Notes: generated by a model not told the origin, from the sequence alone. A stretch of 64,000 nt of DNA from UBA3263 sp964586765 (GCA_964586765.1 CAZPHN010000003.1:1-64000), one strand, 5' to 3'. Shown: positions 26,356 through 33,777, counted from the stretch's first letter. Translations and numbers: made by a program.

Positions 26356-27028
26356 TTTTGAATACGCAGGATTGAAATGTCAGTACTGCAAAGTGGAAGG
26401 CAGTAATCAGGTTGCCTACATACTCTATCCGATGAATATACTTTCTGACTGGATTGAGTCTGCGAGTGAGAAATATAAGGTGAATATAGTCGTAGTTACA
26501 GGCATGGACTGGCAGAATGTATTCAGTCCTTGGGCGGCAAAAGGAGTGCCGGCGGGTAGCCCGGATTTTAAGGGCGAATCGCCTGAATTTCTCAAACTCC
26601 TGCAACAAGATATTCTTCCGAACGTAGAATCTGCACTGGGTCTAAAGGCAGATGTGGAACGCACATTGGTCGGCGTTTCGATGTCAGGTTTGTTCGCGCT
26701 ATGGCAGTGGATGGTATGCGATACGTTTCAGAATATTGCGTCTCTTTCGGGTTCCTTTTGGTATGAGGGATTCCTTGACTGGATGAAAAGTCGACCTATT
26801 CCTCATAAAACGGGCACGGCTTTCTTGCTTCTTGGCGACAAAGAGTCGCAATCAAAGACAAAGGCATTTTATGTAGTGGGGCAAAACACTCAGGAAATAA
26901 TATCAATACTTCGAAGTCACGGAATTCAGACAGAGTTCGAGAGCGTTCCCGGCAATCACTATGCCAATCCAATTCCACGACTTGACAAAGCGTTTGCTGC
27001 GTTTTATTCGGATGTTCACCCGGAGTAG
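26345..27028 (+). CDS. Esterase of the alpha/beta hydrolase fold (Fes/IroE-like)
   Basis: A 227-residue protein without signal peptide. VGVSMSGLFALW holds the nucleophile Ser (about residue 114), LLLGDKES is the Asp/Glu region, and VPGNHYANP the catalytic His. The order and the short length match the putative-esterase family that includes siderophore and other acyl-ester hydrolases. The start lies inside the end of the GNAT gene (11-base overlap), so the three genes are one translation-coupled operon. It may release or trim an ester or amide made by the first two enzymes. Confidence 0.82.
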   Translation: MINNFEYAGLKCQYCKVEGSNQVAYILYPMNILSDWIESASEKYKVNIVVVTGMDWQNVFSPWAAKGVPAGSPDFKGESPEFLKLLQQDILPNVESALGLKADVERTLVGVSMSGLFALWQWMVCDTFQNIASLSGSFWYEGFLDWMKSRPIPHKTGTAFLLLGDKESQSKTKAFYVVGQNTQEIISILRSHGIQTEFESVPGNHYANPIPRLDKAFAAFYSDVHPE

Positions 27029-27033
27029 ATTAT

Positions 27034-27100
27034 GTAGTTTTTCGCTGTCAATTTCCATGAATCCTTTGCCGGAAAGGATGAAATAGATTTCCTCATTTTA
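27034..27100 (-). pseudogene. Fragment of a cupin gene
   Basis: Minus-strand codons read NEEIYFILSGKGFMEIDSEK, nearly the same as the motif-1 part of the intact cupin at 23875-24225, and the DNA is closely similar over about 60 bases. Nothing else of that gene remains. The fragment is squeezed between the esterase stop and the end of the monooxygenase frame, whose TGA stop is actually inside the fragment. Confidence 0.8.
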
Positions 27101-27422
27101 TCTGGTTAATTAGTTTGCTATCCGGATTAAGGGGTATCTGGTCGCACAGTTCAAGCGACTGTACCATATGGAGAGTGCCTTGTTTGTATTTCTGAAAATG
27201 CGCGGAGGCAATATGAGATTTATAGGCATCCTGACTCGCATATGTCTCCAGTATAGTGATAAGGCAAGGATTGTTCTTGTCTGTAACCGCATACATTGTC
27301 AGTACACCCGGCTCCGTCCGCAGTGACGTATCACCAACTTCGGTTGCCATCTTTATGTATTCATCACGATAGTCAGGATAGACTTTAATCCGCGAAAGTC
27401 TCACAATTGCATCTTCTGCCAT
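27093..27422 (-). CDS. Antibiotic biosynthesis monooxygenase (ABM) domain protein, possibly a broken fusion
   Basis: A ferredoxin-like ABM domain of about 100 residues: AIVRLSRIKVYPDYRDEYI, SLRTEPGVLTMYAV, ITILETYASQDAYKSHIASAHFQKY. The family acts on quinones, haem or small phenols, usually without cofactor. I give the ATG at 27422 as start, but the frame is open back to 27494 and continues, across one TGA, into the amidohydrolase gene: codons 27494-27459 read NNALTLFNGEHV, the usual amidohydrolase C-terminus. Its own 3' end runs into the cupin fragment and lacks part of the usual tail. It may therefore be a remnant of a fusion rather than a free gene. Confidence 0.7.
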   Translation of the reverse strand: MAEDAIVRLSRIKVYPDYRDEYIKMATEVGDTSLRTEPGVLTMYAVTDKNNPCLITILETYASQDAYKSHIASAHFQKYKQGTLHMVQSLELCDQIPLNPDSKLINQIK

Positions 27423-27494
27423 TGGTTGTTTTTTGCATTGTGACGCAACGACCGACGGAACATGTTCACCATTAAACAAGGTCAAAGCATTGTT

Positions 27495-28523
27495 TCACAA
27501 AATTTGCTCCTTATAGGGAGATAGCCGTTCGTTGTTGTCGATTGATGAAACAAGGTTTGCGTATACTTTTTCTAATGCTTTTGCAGGAACAAAGCTATAG
27601 TCCGAGCCATAAAGTATGTGCCCCGGATCAGTAATTGTCAGGAGGAGGTCAAGAGTTTCAACCGTGGGTCCACCGGCAATGTCATAGTAGAGATTGCGCA
27701 TATTCGTGTCAATATCGAAAGTCTCTTTGATCAGGTCCATTGCCGCTAACATAGGATAGCTGTTTTTTAGACGCGCAACCGCAGTTGGAAGGAATGAGCC
27801 CGCGTGTGGTACAACAAATTTGATGTCGGGATAACGGATCATTATGTTGTGAGCCACCATATTTAGGACAGCCCGTGTGGTCTCGACCGGATACTCATAA
27901 ACAAATATCGGACCGGAGGTGAACACACCATCAGGCAATGATTCTGGCCGATGGGGATGGATTATCACCACTGCCTTGCGGTCATTTAGCTCCTTCATCA
28001 AAGGGTCAAGAGCCGGATTGCCCAAGTAAATCCCACGGCTGTTTGTCGGCAGTTTTATTCCGTCAGCATTCAGTGAGTCAAGGGCATATTTGGTTTCATG
28101 AATGGCAGCATCCACGTCAGGTAACGGCACGGATGCACAATACATGAACCGACCGGGATGTCGCTGCTTTACGGTCGCACCTTCCTCGTTGACCGAGCGG
28201 ATAACTTTTTTTGTCTCATCCAAATCCCCGAAATAAGGATAGGGCGACGAGAGGGTGAGCACGGACGTAGCTATGCCCAATGAATCCATGAATGCGAGGT
28301 GGTCTTCTTCACTCCAAGCTGGAAGTGGAAAACCATCCTCCATAAGAGCACCATTACGCTCAAGAAATTCAATATAAGGCTTGGTCATGAGGTGCGAGTG
28401 AACATCAATCGCTTGTATAGGATTGTCTTGTGCCGTTGCAGCCATAGAGATGAGCATTCCGGTTGCCGCTTTTAGATAACGCTTAATTCCATCGTTTTTC
28501 TCCGTATTTATGTTGTATGTCAT
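27495..28523 (-). CDS. Amidohydrolase (PF04909 decarboxylase type), likely truncated by an in-frame TGA
   Basis: A 342-residue TIM-barrel metal enzyme with an apparent signal peptide (to about residue 32, MAATAQ). Metal ligands are visible: IDVHSHL, IIHPHRP, FVVPHAGSF and LYGSDYSF. This set matches the ACMSD/6-methylsalicylate decarboxylase-like branch, which removes CO2 from aromatic acids. The frame ends ...SPYKEQIL-TGA, and the next codons, in the same frame, encode NNALTLFN, the conserved C-terminal NAL-LF helix of the family, and then the ABM domain. So the stop looks like a nonsense change or a recoded codon. It is 6 bases from the MarR gene and likely co-transcribed with it. Confidence 0.82.
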   Translation of the reverse strand: MTYNINTEKNDGIKRYLKAATGMLISMAATAQDNPIQAIDVHSHLMTKPYIEFLERNGALMEDGFPLPAWSEEDHLAFMDSLGIATSVLTLSSPYPYFGDLDETKKVIRSVNEEGATVKQRHPGRFMYCASVPLPDVDAAIHETKYALDSLNADGIKLPTNSRGIYLGNPALDPLMKELNDRKAVVIIHPHRPESLPDGVFTSGPIFVYEYPVETTRAVLNMVAHNIMIRYPDIKFVVPHAGSFLPTAVARLKNSYPMLAAMDLIKETFDIDTNMRNLYYDIAGGPTVETLDLLLTITDPGHILYGSDYSFVPAKALEKVYANLVSSIDNNERLSPYKEQIL

Positions 28524-28529
28524 ATTATA

Positions 28530-28952
28530 CTATAGATTTGAGTGGATTTTTTTTAGAAAAATGATGCCGTTTTCGTATTCTTCATCGGTTATCCCTCTGC
28601 GCGCTTTGCTTGAGGCAATATTTATTGCTGCTGCTATTTTGTTGCGGTTTTGGATTGCCTTTTCGGTAAGGAATATGCCGTTTTTTGAACCGGAAATAGC
28701 TTGACGGCGAATGAAACCATTGTTCTCTAATGCGTTTAGCGAACGGCTTATTCCCGCCCGATCCTTGCCTACGCTTCTCGCAATATCGCTCTGGCTCTGC
28801 CCATCCTGTATGAACAATTTTTGAATTATTACGAATTGAGCATGATTGAGAGGCAACCCAAGACTATGAAGCGACCGATTAAGCTCCGCAACCAGTGAGT
28901 TGAACGCGAAATCAAGATATACTCCCAGTAAATCATATTTTTGCTGTTCCAT
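28530..28952 (-). CDS. MarR-family transcriptional regulator
   Basis: A 140-residue winged-helix protein: NHAQFVIIQKLFIQDGQSQSDIARSVGKDRAGISRSLNALENNGFIRRQ (about 36-84) is the DNA-binding helix set, then a wing and dimerising C-terminal helix. MarR proteins usually repress neighbouring genes and release on binding phenolic compounds, which suits the flanking aromatic-acid amidohydrolases. The 115-base gap to the divergent amidohydrolase holds a perfect 18-base palindrome next to its own promoter. Confidence 0.92.
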   Translation of the reverse strand: MEQQKYDLLGVYLDFAFNSLVAELNRSLHSLGLPLNHAQFVIIQKLFIQDGQSQSDIARSVGKDRAGISRSLNALENNGFIRRQAISGSKNGIFLTEKAIQNRNKIAAAINIASSKARRGITDEEYENGIIFLKKIHSNL

Positions 28953-28977
28953 GACTTTTTTTAAGAAAATGATACTA

Positions 28978-29010
28978 CAAATATAGTAATTTTTGTTGAT
29001 ATATCAACAA
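28978..29010 (-). promoter_or_regulatory. MarR promoter and palindromic operator
   Basis: The minus-strand -7 element TATATTTG (28978-28985) is followed upstream by a perfect palindrome TTGTTGATATATCAACAA (28993-29010). The palindrome covers the spacer and the place of the -33 element, so a bound regulator would block its own promoter and could affect the divergent gene. Confidence 0.7.
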
Positions 29011-29067
29011 TTTAATCTGTTTCTTTGTTTAAAATTTAGAAAACATTCAATTTCATCCTATAAAGAT

Positions 29068-30069
29068 ATGAAAATAATAGCATTAGAAGAGCACATGGTC
29101 AGCAAATCGATAGGAGCTGCCGTGGCAAAGACAATTCAGGAAGCGTATCCCTACGCGCAACAGTTTCTTCATCCGGCACCTGCCGATGCGCCCAGCACAC
29201 CTGACCTCTTTGAGTTAGGGGAAAAGCGTATCGCCGAACTTGATGAAGCCGGGATAGACATGGAAGTGGTGTCATACACAAATCCTACGCAATGGCTTTC
29301 TGGCGACGAGGCAGTGACTTTGGCAAAGCAATCCAACGATGCATTATATCAGAACATAAAGGCATATCCCGACCGTTTCAGGGCTTTTGCAACTTTGCCG
29401 TGGAATAATCCTGCGGAGGCCGCAGATGAGCTTCGGCGTACTGTGAATGAACTCGGCTTTGTAGGTACGCTTATCTCAGGACGACCGCAGACGGGCAATG
29501 TTTTCCTTGATGACAAAATGTATTATCCAATCTGGGAGGCACTTACGGAACTTGACCTACCGGTGTATATCCATCCCAATTATACCTCGGTTGACGCCTG
29601 CAATGCATATTATTCCGGACTAAGTTCTCAGTTAGATACCATCTTGAGTACGTATGGATATGGATGGCACTATGAAGCCGGAATGCAGGTAATCAGGATG
29701 ATTCTTGCGGGCGTTTTCGAGAAATACCCTGCTCTGAAAGTGCTTTCAGGACATTGGGGAGAAATGGTGCCGTATTTCTTAGCCCGGCTTGACCAAATGT
29801 TTATGCCCGAAGTGACCGGACTATCGGATACAATCACTAATATTTATAAGAAACACGTATGGATTTCGCCAAGTGGAGTATATGACCAAGATGCCCTCAA
29901 ATTCTGCGTCAACAAACTCGGCATAGACCAACTCGTATTCTCTGCTGACTGGCCCTACGTCCCAATGACCGATGCCCGTGCCTTCATAGAAAATGCCTCC
30001 CTCTCAGCATCCGACAAAGAAAAATTCACCCACCTCACCGCCGAATCCCTCCTCAAACTCACCAGATAA
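29068..30069 (+). CDS. Amidohydrolase, gamma-resorcylate/dihydroxybenzoate decarboxylase-like
   Basis: The ATG at 29068 (MKIIALEEHMV) fits the family start; the frame upstream is noise and overlaps the operator. The 333-residue TIM barrel shows the EEH metal pair near the N-terminus, VYIHPNYTS, LSGHWGEMVPYFLARLDQM and LVFSADWPYVP. These match the metal-binding Glu, His, His and Asp of the gamma-resorcylate and 2,3-dihydroxybenzoate decarboxylase group. No signal peptide, unlike its neighbour at 27495. It is divergent from marR and probably repressed by it. A symmetric terminator follows immediately. Confidence 0.88.
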   Translation: MKIIALEEHMVSKSIGAAVAKTIQEAYPYAQQFLHPAPADAPSTPDLFELGEKRIAELDEAGIDMEVVSYTNPTQWLSGDEAVTLAKQSNDALYQNIKAYPDRFRAFATLPWNNPAEAADELRRTVNELGFVGTLISGRPQTGNVFLDDKMYYPIWEALTELDLPVYIHPNYTSVDACNAYYSGLSSQLDTILSTYGYGWHYEAGMQVIRMILAGVFEKYPALKVLSGHWGEMVPYFLARLDQMFMPEVTGLSDTITNIYKKHVWISPSGVYDQDALKFCVNKLGIDQLVFSADWPYVPMTDARAFIENASLSASDKEKFTHLTAESLLKLTR

Positions 30070-30072
30070 TAA

Positions 30073-30101
30073 AAAGCCGAAACGATTATCGTTTCGGCTT
30101 T
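30073..30101. terminator. Bidirectional terminator
   Basis: A perfect stem AAAGCCGAAACGA / TCGTTTCGGCTTT with a 3-base loop. It has A and T runs on both sides, serving the amidohydrolase on the plus strand and the tRNA on the minus strand. Confidence 0.85.
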
Positions 30102-30103
30102 AG

Positions 30104-30176
30104 TGACCCCGGAGAGGCTCGAACTCTCGACCCACTGATTAAGAGTCAGTTGCTCTACCAACTGAGCTACGGAGTC
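30104..30176 (-). tRNA. tRNA-Lys (CTT)
   Basis: On the minus strand GACTCCG pairs with CGGGGTC as acceptor stem. The D arm (GCTCAGTTGGTAGAGC), anticodon arm (ACTGA-CTCTTAA-TCAGT) and T arm (GAGAG-TTCGAGC-CTCTC) are regular. The seven-base loop CTCTTAA gives anticodon CTT, lysine. The 3' CCA is not encoded. Confidence 0.97.
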
Positions 30177-30200
30177 AGGTTTTGTTCCCTTTTTGCGCTG

Positions 30201-30232
30201 CAAAGTTAGGGAGTTTTTTTGAACTGACCAAA
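30201..30232 (-). promoter_or_regulatory. Promoter of tRNA-Lys
   Basis: Minus strand TTTG (30229-30232), 20 bases, TAACTTTG (30201-30208); the mature tRNA begins 25 bases downstream. Confidence 0.75.
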
Positions 30233-30288
30233 TTTTTTTGTCGCTTTTTTTGATATTTTTTTAGTGGTCGGTTACAATGGGTTGATTT

Positions 30289-30828
30289 TTAGTCGGTTGA
30301 TATTTGTGCTGACGCGAAGTGCCAAAGCAGTATTCCGGCGGTTACGGCTACGTTGAGCGAGTGTTTGGTGCCGAATTGCGGAATTTCGATGCAGCAGTCG
30401 CAGGCGTCGACCACCTGCTGGTCTACTCCGTAGACCTCATGCCCTAAGACTATGGCATAACGTTTCGCCGGGTCAACCTGAAACCGCTCCAGCGATATGC
30501 TTCCCTCACATTGCTCAATTGTGCAGAGCGTGAAGCCTTCGTTGCGCAAGGCTTCAAGAGCCTCGAGTGTGGTGGGGTAATATTGCCAGCTGACCGAGTT
30601 TTCAGCTCCGAGGGCTGTCTTGTGAATCTCGACCGAGGGTGGGGTAGCGGTAATACCGCATAGGGCTATGCGGTCAACGCAGAAAGCGTCTGATGACCGA
30701 AAAATCGACCCAATATTGTTGAGCGAGCGTATATTGTCAAGCACAACGGCTATCGGGAACTTCTTTTTTGCGCGAAATTCTTCCGTCGTGTCGCGGTTGA
30801 GGTCGGTTATTGTCTTTTTTATATTCAT
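30289..30828 (-). CDS. SpoU/TrmH-family RNA 2'-O-methyltransferase
   Basis: The ATG at 30828 (MNIKKTITDLNRD) is used; the open frame further upstream runs through the SRP RNA gene and cannot be coding. The 179-residue protein is a plain SPOUT domain. The three knot motifs are present: NNIGSIFRSSDAF, VLGHEVYGVDQQVVD and IPQFGTKHSLNVAVTAGILLWHF. It methylates a ribose 2'-hydroxyl in tRNA or rRNA using S-adenosylmethionine; the target is not evident. It lies directly downstream of the SRP RNA on the same strand. Confidence 0.9.
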   Translation of the reverse strand: MNIKKTITDLNRDTTEEFRAKKKFPIAVVLDNIRSLNNIGSIFRSSDAFCVDRIALCGITATPPSVEIHKTALGAENSVSWQYYPTTLEALEALRNEGFTLCTIEQCEGSISLERFQVDPAKRYAIVLGHEVYGVDQQVVDACDCCIEIPQFGTKHSLNVAVTAGILLWHFASAQISTD

Positions 30829-30843
30829 ATGTATAGGCACAAT

Positions 30844-30950
30844 AAAAAAGGGTAAGCTCCCCACATCGCACCTGCTACAACCCGATACCGTTGCTTCGAT
30901 CAAGACCTGGCGGAGTTCTCGGGGAGCTGGTCGTGTAGGACTTACCCGAC
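30844..30950 (-). ncRNA. ffs: Signal recognition particle RNA (small bacterial SRP RNA)
   Basis: On the minus strand a ~100-nt rod: GGGUAAG...AGCUCCCC on the 5' side pairs with GGGGAGCU...CUUACCC on the 3' side. The apical part GCCAGGUC...AAGCAACGGUA matches the conserved asymmetric and symmetric loops bound by Ffh. A U-run directly follows the closing stem and serves as terminator. Its own promoter is just upstream. Confidence 0.88.
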
Positions 30951-30952
30951 TG

Positions 30953-30984
30953 CAAAGTTAATGCTTTTTTTTTATATATGCAAA
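30953..30984 (-). promoter_or_regulatory. Promoter of the SRP RNA gene
   Basis: Minus strand TTTG (30981-30984), 20 bases, TAACTTTG (30953-30960), placing the transcript start at the base of the SRP stem. Confidence 0.75.
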
Positions 30985-30990
30985 TCTTTT

Positions 30991-32016
30991 TTAGACTTCG
31001 ACGCGGGCGAAGGGAGGTAGGTCGATGTCGCAGCGTTCGCCGGCATTGTAGCGCATCAGTCCCGCTATGGCTACCATGGCGGCATTGTCGGTGGTGAATT
31101 TGCGTTGAGGAATCCAAGCGCGTATGCCGTGTTTACGGCAGAATTCTTCGATGGCGGCGCGTACTCCTGAGTTCGCGCTGACGCCTCCGCCAATGGCTAC
31201 GGATTTTGCACCGGTCTGTTTGACGGCAAGTTCGAGTTTGGCTATCAGGGTGTCGATTATCGCTTTTTGAACAGATGCGGCAAGGTCGGCGCGATTATGC
31301 TCGATAAAGTCGGGGTCGGCTTTCAATCCGTCGCGAACGGTATAGAGAAACGACGTCTTAAGTCCGCTGAAACTGTAATCCAGTCCCGGAATGTGAGGTT
31401 TGGCAAAACGGAATGCTTTCGGATTTCCTTCGGCTGCAAGTCGGTCAATGTGTGGTCCGCCGGGGTAGGGGAGTCCCATCACTTTGGCGCACTTGTCGAA
31501 AGCTTCGCCGGCGGCGTCGTCGATGGTCTTGCCCATAATTTCCATTTCGGCAGCAGATTTTACCCATATGAGCTGAGAGTTGCCGCCGGAAATCAGCAGG
31601 CAGAGAAATGGAAATTCCGGTACTTCCTGCTCGGGTGTTTCCTTGACAAAATGGCTGAGCACATGACCGTGGAGATGGTTGACGTCGACTAACGGAATAT
31701 TCAGCCCGAGAGCCATCCCCTTGGCAAACGAGGTACCAACCAGTAGCGACCCGAGCAGTCCCGGACCGCGGGTAAAGGCTATCGCGGTCAGGTCCTCCTT
31801 GCGGAGACCGGCGCGCTTGATGGCGGCATCCACCACTGGAACGATGTTTTGCTGATGGGCGCGCGACGCCAGTTCGGGCACCACGCCGCCATATTCCTCA
31901 TGGACGCTCTGTGACGCTATCACGTTACTCAACAGCAGCCCGTCGGCAATGACCGCAGCCGAGGTGTCGTCACACGATGATTCTATTCCAAGTATAATTG
32001 TCTGATATTTGCTCAT
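30991..32016 (-). CDS. tsaD: tRNA N6-adenosine threonylcarbamoyltransferase TsaD
   Basis: A 341-residue ASKHA-fold protein of standard length. It opens ILGIESSCDDTSAAVI, with SVHEEYGGVVPELASRAHQQNI and the HLHGH metal site (VNHLHGHVLSHF), then LLISGGNSQL and IGGGVSANSGVRA. With TsaB, TsaC and TsaE it makes the t6A modification at position 37 of ANN-decoding tRNAs, using threonylcarbamoyl-AMP; it acts in the cytoplasm and is essential in most bacteria. A -7 element TAACTTTG (32035-32042, minus strand) lies close before its start. Confidence 0.97.
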   Translation of the reverse strand: MSKYQTIILGIESSCDDTSAAVIADGLLLSNVIASQSVHEEYGGVVPELASRAHQQNIVPVVDAAIKRAGLRKEDLTAIAFTRGPGLLGSLLVGTSFAKGMALGLNIPLVDVNHLHGHVLSHFVKETPEQEVPEFPFLCLLISGGNSQLIWVKSAAEMEIMGKTIDDAAGEAFDKCAKVMGLPYPGGPHIDRLAAEGNPKAFRFAKPHIPGLDYSFSGLKTSFLYTVRDGLKADPDFIEHNRADLAASVQKAIIDTLIAKLELAVKQTGAKSVAIGGGVSANSGVRAAIEEFCRKHGIRAWIPQRKFTTDNAAMVAIAGLMRYNAGERCDIDLPPFARVEV

Positions 32017-32083
32017 GCTTCAAATTTATCTGCGCAAAGTTACGCAAAAAAATCCAAACCTTCGCGCACCGATTTTTTATTCC

Positions 32084-33175
32084 TTAGTTGAGCATGAGCG
32101 ACATTTTGGGGCGGCGGGCGGGGAGTCCCGTGATTTCGGCAATCCTGCGCGAGCTGAACAGCATTGCTGTCAGCGTTTCTGGCGTAAGGTCAAGGTCAGG
32201 AACAAAATCCGGGTCTGCGACGATATCAGATACCGTCAACTGACCTTCGCGAAGCGTGTAAATACCCGTGTTTTCGGTCAGGATGGGGTCAGTTAGCCTG
32301 ATGGTCAGTTCTAATTTCGGATTGACGGCGGCAATGGCGGCAAGAAAAGTCTCAGGATTGACCACACGAGCCATCCCTTCCGGCGCGAGATTTCCACCGA
32401 TGTTATCGTCTGACGCCACACGCATCAGCGTAACCGGTCGGTCTGGCATCTGCTTCTGTAGCAGCCCGATGGCGGCATTCGCGGCATCGGTGTCGTCGGC
32501 AAGCAGCTCTGTGACGATGATGTCGTCTGAGGTATCCTCATGTCTACCCCAAGCCATTGCGCAGGGTCTGTCCTCATCATCGGCGCGACATACGGCGGCA
32601 AATCCGTAGCCGCTCATACGCGAATCCTCCATCGCCGTAAGAAACTGGGCGGAAGAATGTTGGATGCAATAGTCACGCTTGCCCATCAGCCGCTCAAAGG
32701 CGGGATAAAGCTCCGGCGCAGGACGTGAAGACGCGTCAACATAGCTGCCCTCGACCGGAAAACGATGGATTGACGTGTACCGCTCAGGCTGACGGTAAAA
32801 GACCGACGCAAAGCCAAAGCGGCTGTAATAGCCCTGAAGCGATTCCGACGCGGGTATAAGGACAGCGAGCGAGTCGCCCCTGTCGGCAGCCTCACGCAGG
32901 GAGCGTTTCAAGAGTCTGCCCATATGCCCCTTGGCGCGGAACTTCTTCAGCGTCCCCGCACCATAAATATAGGCAACACCTAAGCTCTCGCCACAGAAAT
33001 TCATAGAGTAGGGGAGCAAAAGCAGCGAACTGACCGTAGCCCCGGTCGTGGGGTCAGTCTCGGTCATAGCCTCCTCGTCGACATAAGCTGCGTCGAAAAA
33101 CATTCGCCTCCATTGTGGCGAATCCTTGGGGAAACATTCCTGCCAAATCTTTAATATTTCTGATTTCTTGCTCAT
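32084..33175 (-). CDS. Eis-like GNAT acetyltransferase with SCP2-like C-terminal domain
   Basis: A 363-residue protein. The first GNAT domain has VAYIYGAGTLKKFRAKGHMGRLLKRSLREAADRG (acetyl-CoA loop around residues 66-95) and LIPASESLQGYYSRFGF. The middle is a second GNAT-like half, and the C-terminus (about 265-363) is an SCP2/sterol-carrier-like domain (NPKLELTIRLTDPILTENTGIYTL). This order is that of the Eis family, which acetylates amines on small molecules or peptides. Substrate unknown. Its C-terminus faces the tsaD promoter; the two genes are read in the same direction, 67 bases apart. Confidence 0.88.
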   Translation of the reverse strand: MSKKSEILKIWQECFPKDSPQWRRMFFDAAYVDEEAMTETDPTTGATVSSLLLLPYSMNFCGESLGVAYIYGAGTLKKFRAKGHMGRLLKRSLREAADRGDSLAVLIPASESLQGYYSRFGFASVFYRQPERYTSIHRFPVEGSYVDASSRPAPELYPAFERLMGKRDYCIQHSSAQFLTAMEDSRMSGYGFAAVCRADDEDRPCAMAWGRHEDTSDDIIVTELLADDTDAANAAIGLLQKQMPDRPVTLMRVASDDNIGGNLAPEGMARVVNPETFLAAIAAVNPKLELTIRLTDPILTENTGIYTLREGQLTVSDIVADPDFVPDLDLTPETLTAMLFSSRRIAEITGLPARRPKMSLMLN

Positions 33176-33273
33176 CTTACCCTAATAACGCTCCACCACC
33201 CCCAAAAGTTCCCCTCAAAATAGGAAAGGCGCACTCCGTTGCGCCGTTAAGATAGCGCACTGAGGATGCATTG

Positions 33274-33364
33274 CTTGGGGGCGATACGCGTCCTCGCGTA
33301 TTGAGACGCGTCAGCGTCTTCTGGGAGAAGTTACCGGCACGCGGGACGCATGCCGCCCCCAAGG
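33274..33364. repeat. GC-rich long palindromic repeat, copy R2
   Basis: A 91-base element with ends CTTGGGGGC and GCCCCCAAG and inner arms rich in GACGCG and CGCGTC. It is close to the reverse complement of R3 (36532-36622). It sits about 40 bases before the promoter of the structured leader RNA. The gap 33176-33273 before it holds a small hairpin (GGCGCA/TGCGCC at 33229-33246) and no gene. Confidence 0.8.
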
Positions 33365-33402
33365 ATTGTCTGCGCCCCTCAAGATTTTTTATCATTTTTT
33401 GC

Positions 33403-33432
33403 TTGCGGATTCAATAAAAATCGTTACTTTTG
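33403..33432 (+). promoter_or_regulatory. Promoter of structured leader RNA copy 1
   Basis: TTG (33403-33405), 19 bases, TACTTTTG (33425-33432). The same promoter, base for base, precedes copy 2. Confidence 0.75.
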
Positions 33433-33436
33433 CGGA

Positions 33437-33716
33437 GTCAAACCGTCAGCAGAAGCCCGGTTATGGGATTAGCGGGCGGGAATTGACAAAGACATATTTT
33501 TGAAGCGTTTATCTGACGCTCCTTCTTGGCTTGCTGAAACTTCGCAACTTTCTAATTGGAGTCAAGAATGAGACAGGGATAGACGCCTTGTGTGGTTACA
33601 TATATCTACGTGTGTAAATCCGCGTGAGGCTTCTGCTCTGTCCGTTCTACTCCAATTGGGCAAAGCGAAGGCCTCAGCAAGCGGGACGGACAGAAGGTAA
33701 GGTCCTCGCGCTTTTT
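33437..33716 (+). ncRNA. Duplicated structured leader RNA, copy 1 (unknown class)
   Basis: About 280 nt from just after the promoter to a terminator-like end. Visible helices: GUCAA/UUGAC around an inner GCCCG/CGGGC; AGCGU/ACGCU; and a long terminal hairpin, GCGUGAGG (33622-33629) with CCUCGCGC (33704-33711) plus CUGUCCGUUCU with GGGACGGACAG, followed by CUUUUU. The sequence is almost identical at 59709-59989 on the other strand. The few differences include A-to-G changes that keep pairing as G-U in the terminal stem, which supports the fold. The secreted BspA gene starts 62 bases after its end. It could be a free RNA or an attenuating leader. I cannot match it to a known RNA family. Confidence 0.72.
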
Positions 33717-33777
33717 CATTTATAAACCAACCATTTAACTGCCAAAGTAGTGGACCCGGCGGCAACATTTAATTCAT

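Noticed and set aside
29955..30203. Minus-strand frame across the tRNA-Lys gene
   Set aside because: The tRNA is certain and the frame is a typical shadow (RSSNPG-like translation of a tRNA).
30829..30903. N-terminal extension of the SpoU methyltransferase
   Set aside because: It would be read from within the SRP RNA gene; the internal ATG at 30828 fits the family.
33463..33486. Short open frame MGLAGGN in the leader RNA, and another (MRQG) further on, as possible leader peptides
   Set aside because: Too short, no supporting start signals, and the first lies inside paired parts of the predicted structure; chance ORFs are expected.
33562..33768. Minus-strand frame of 68 residues across the leader RNA
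   Set aside because: It exists only because of the conserved RNA sequence on the other strand; the copy at 59.7 kb has an indel that breaks this frame.
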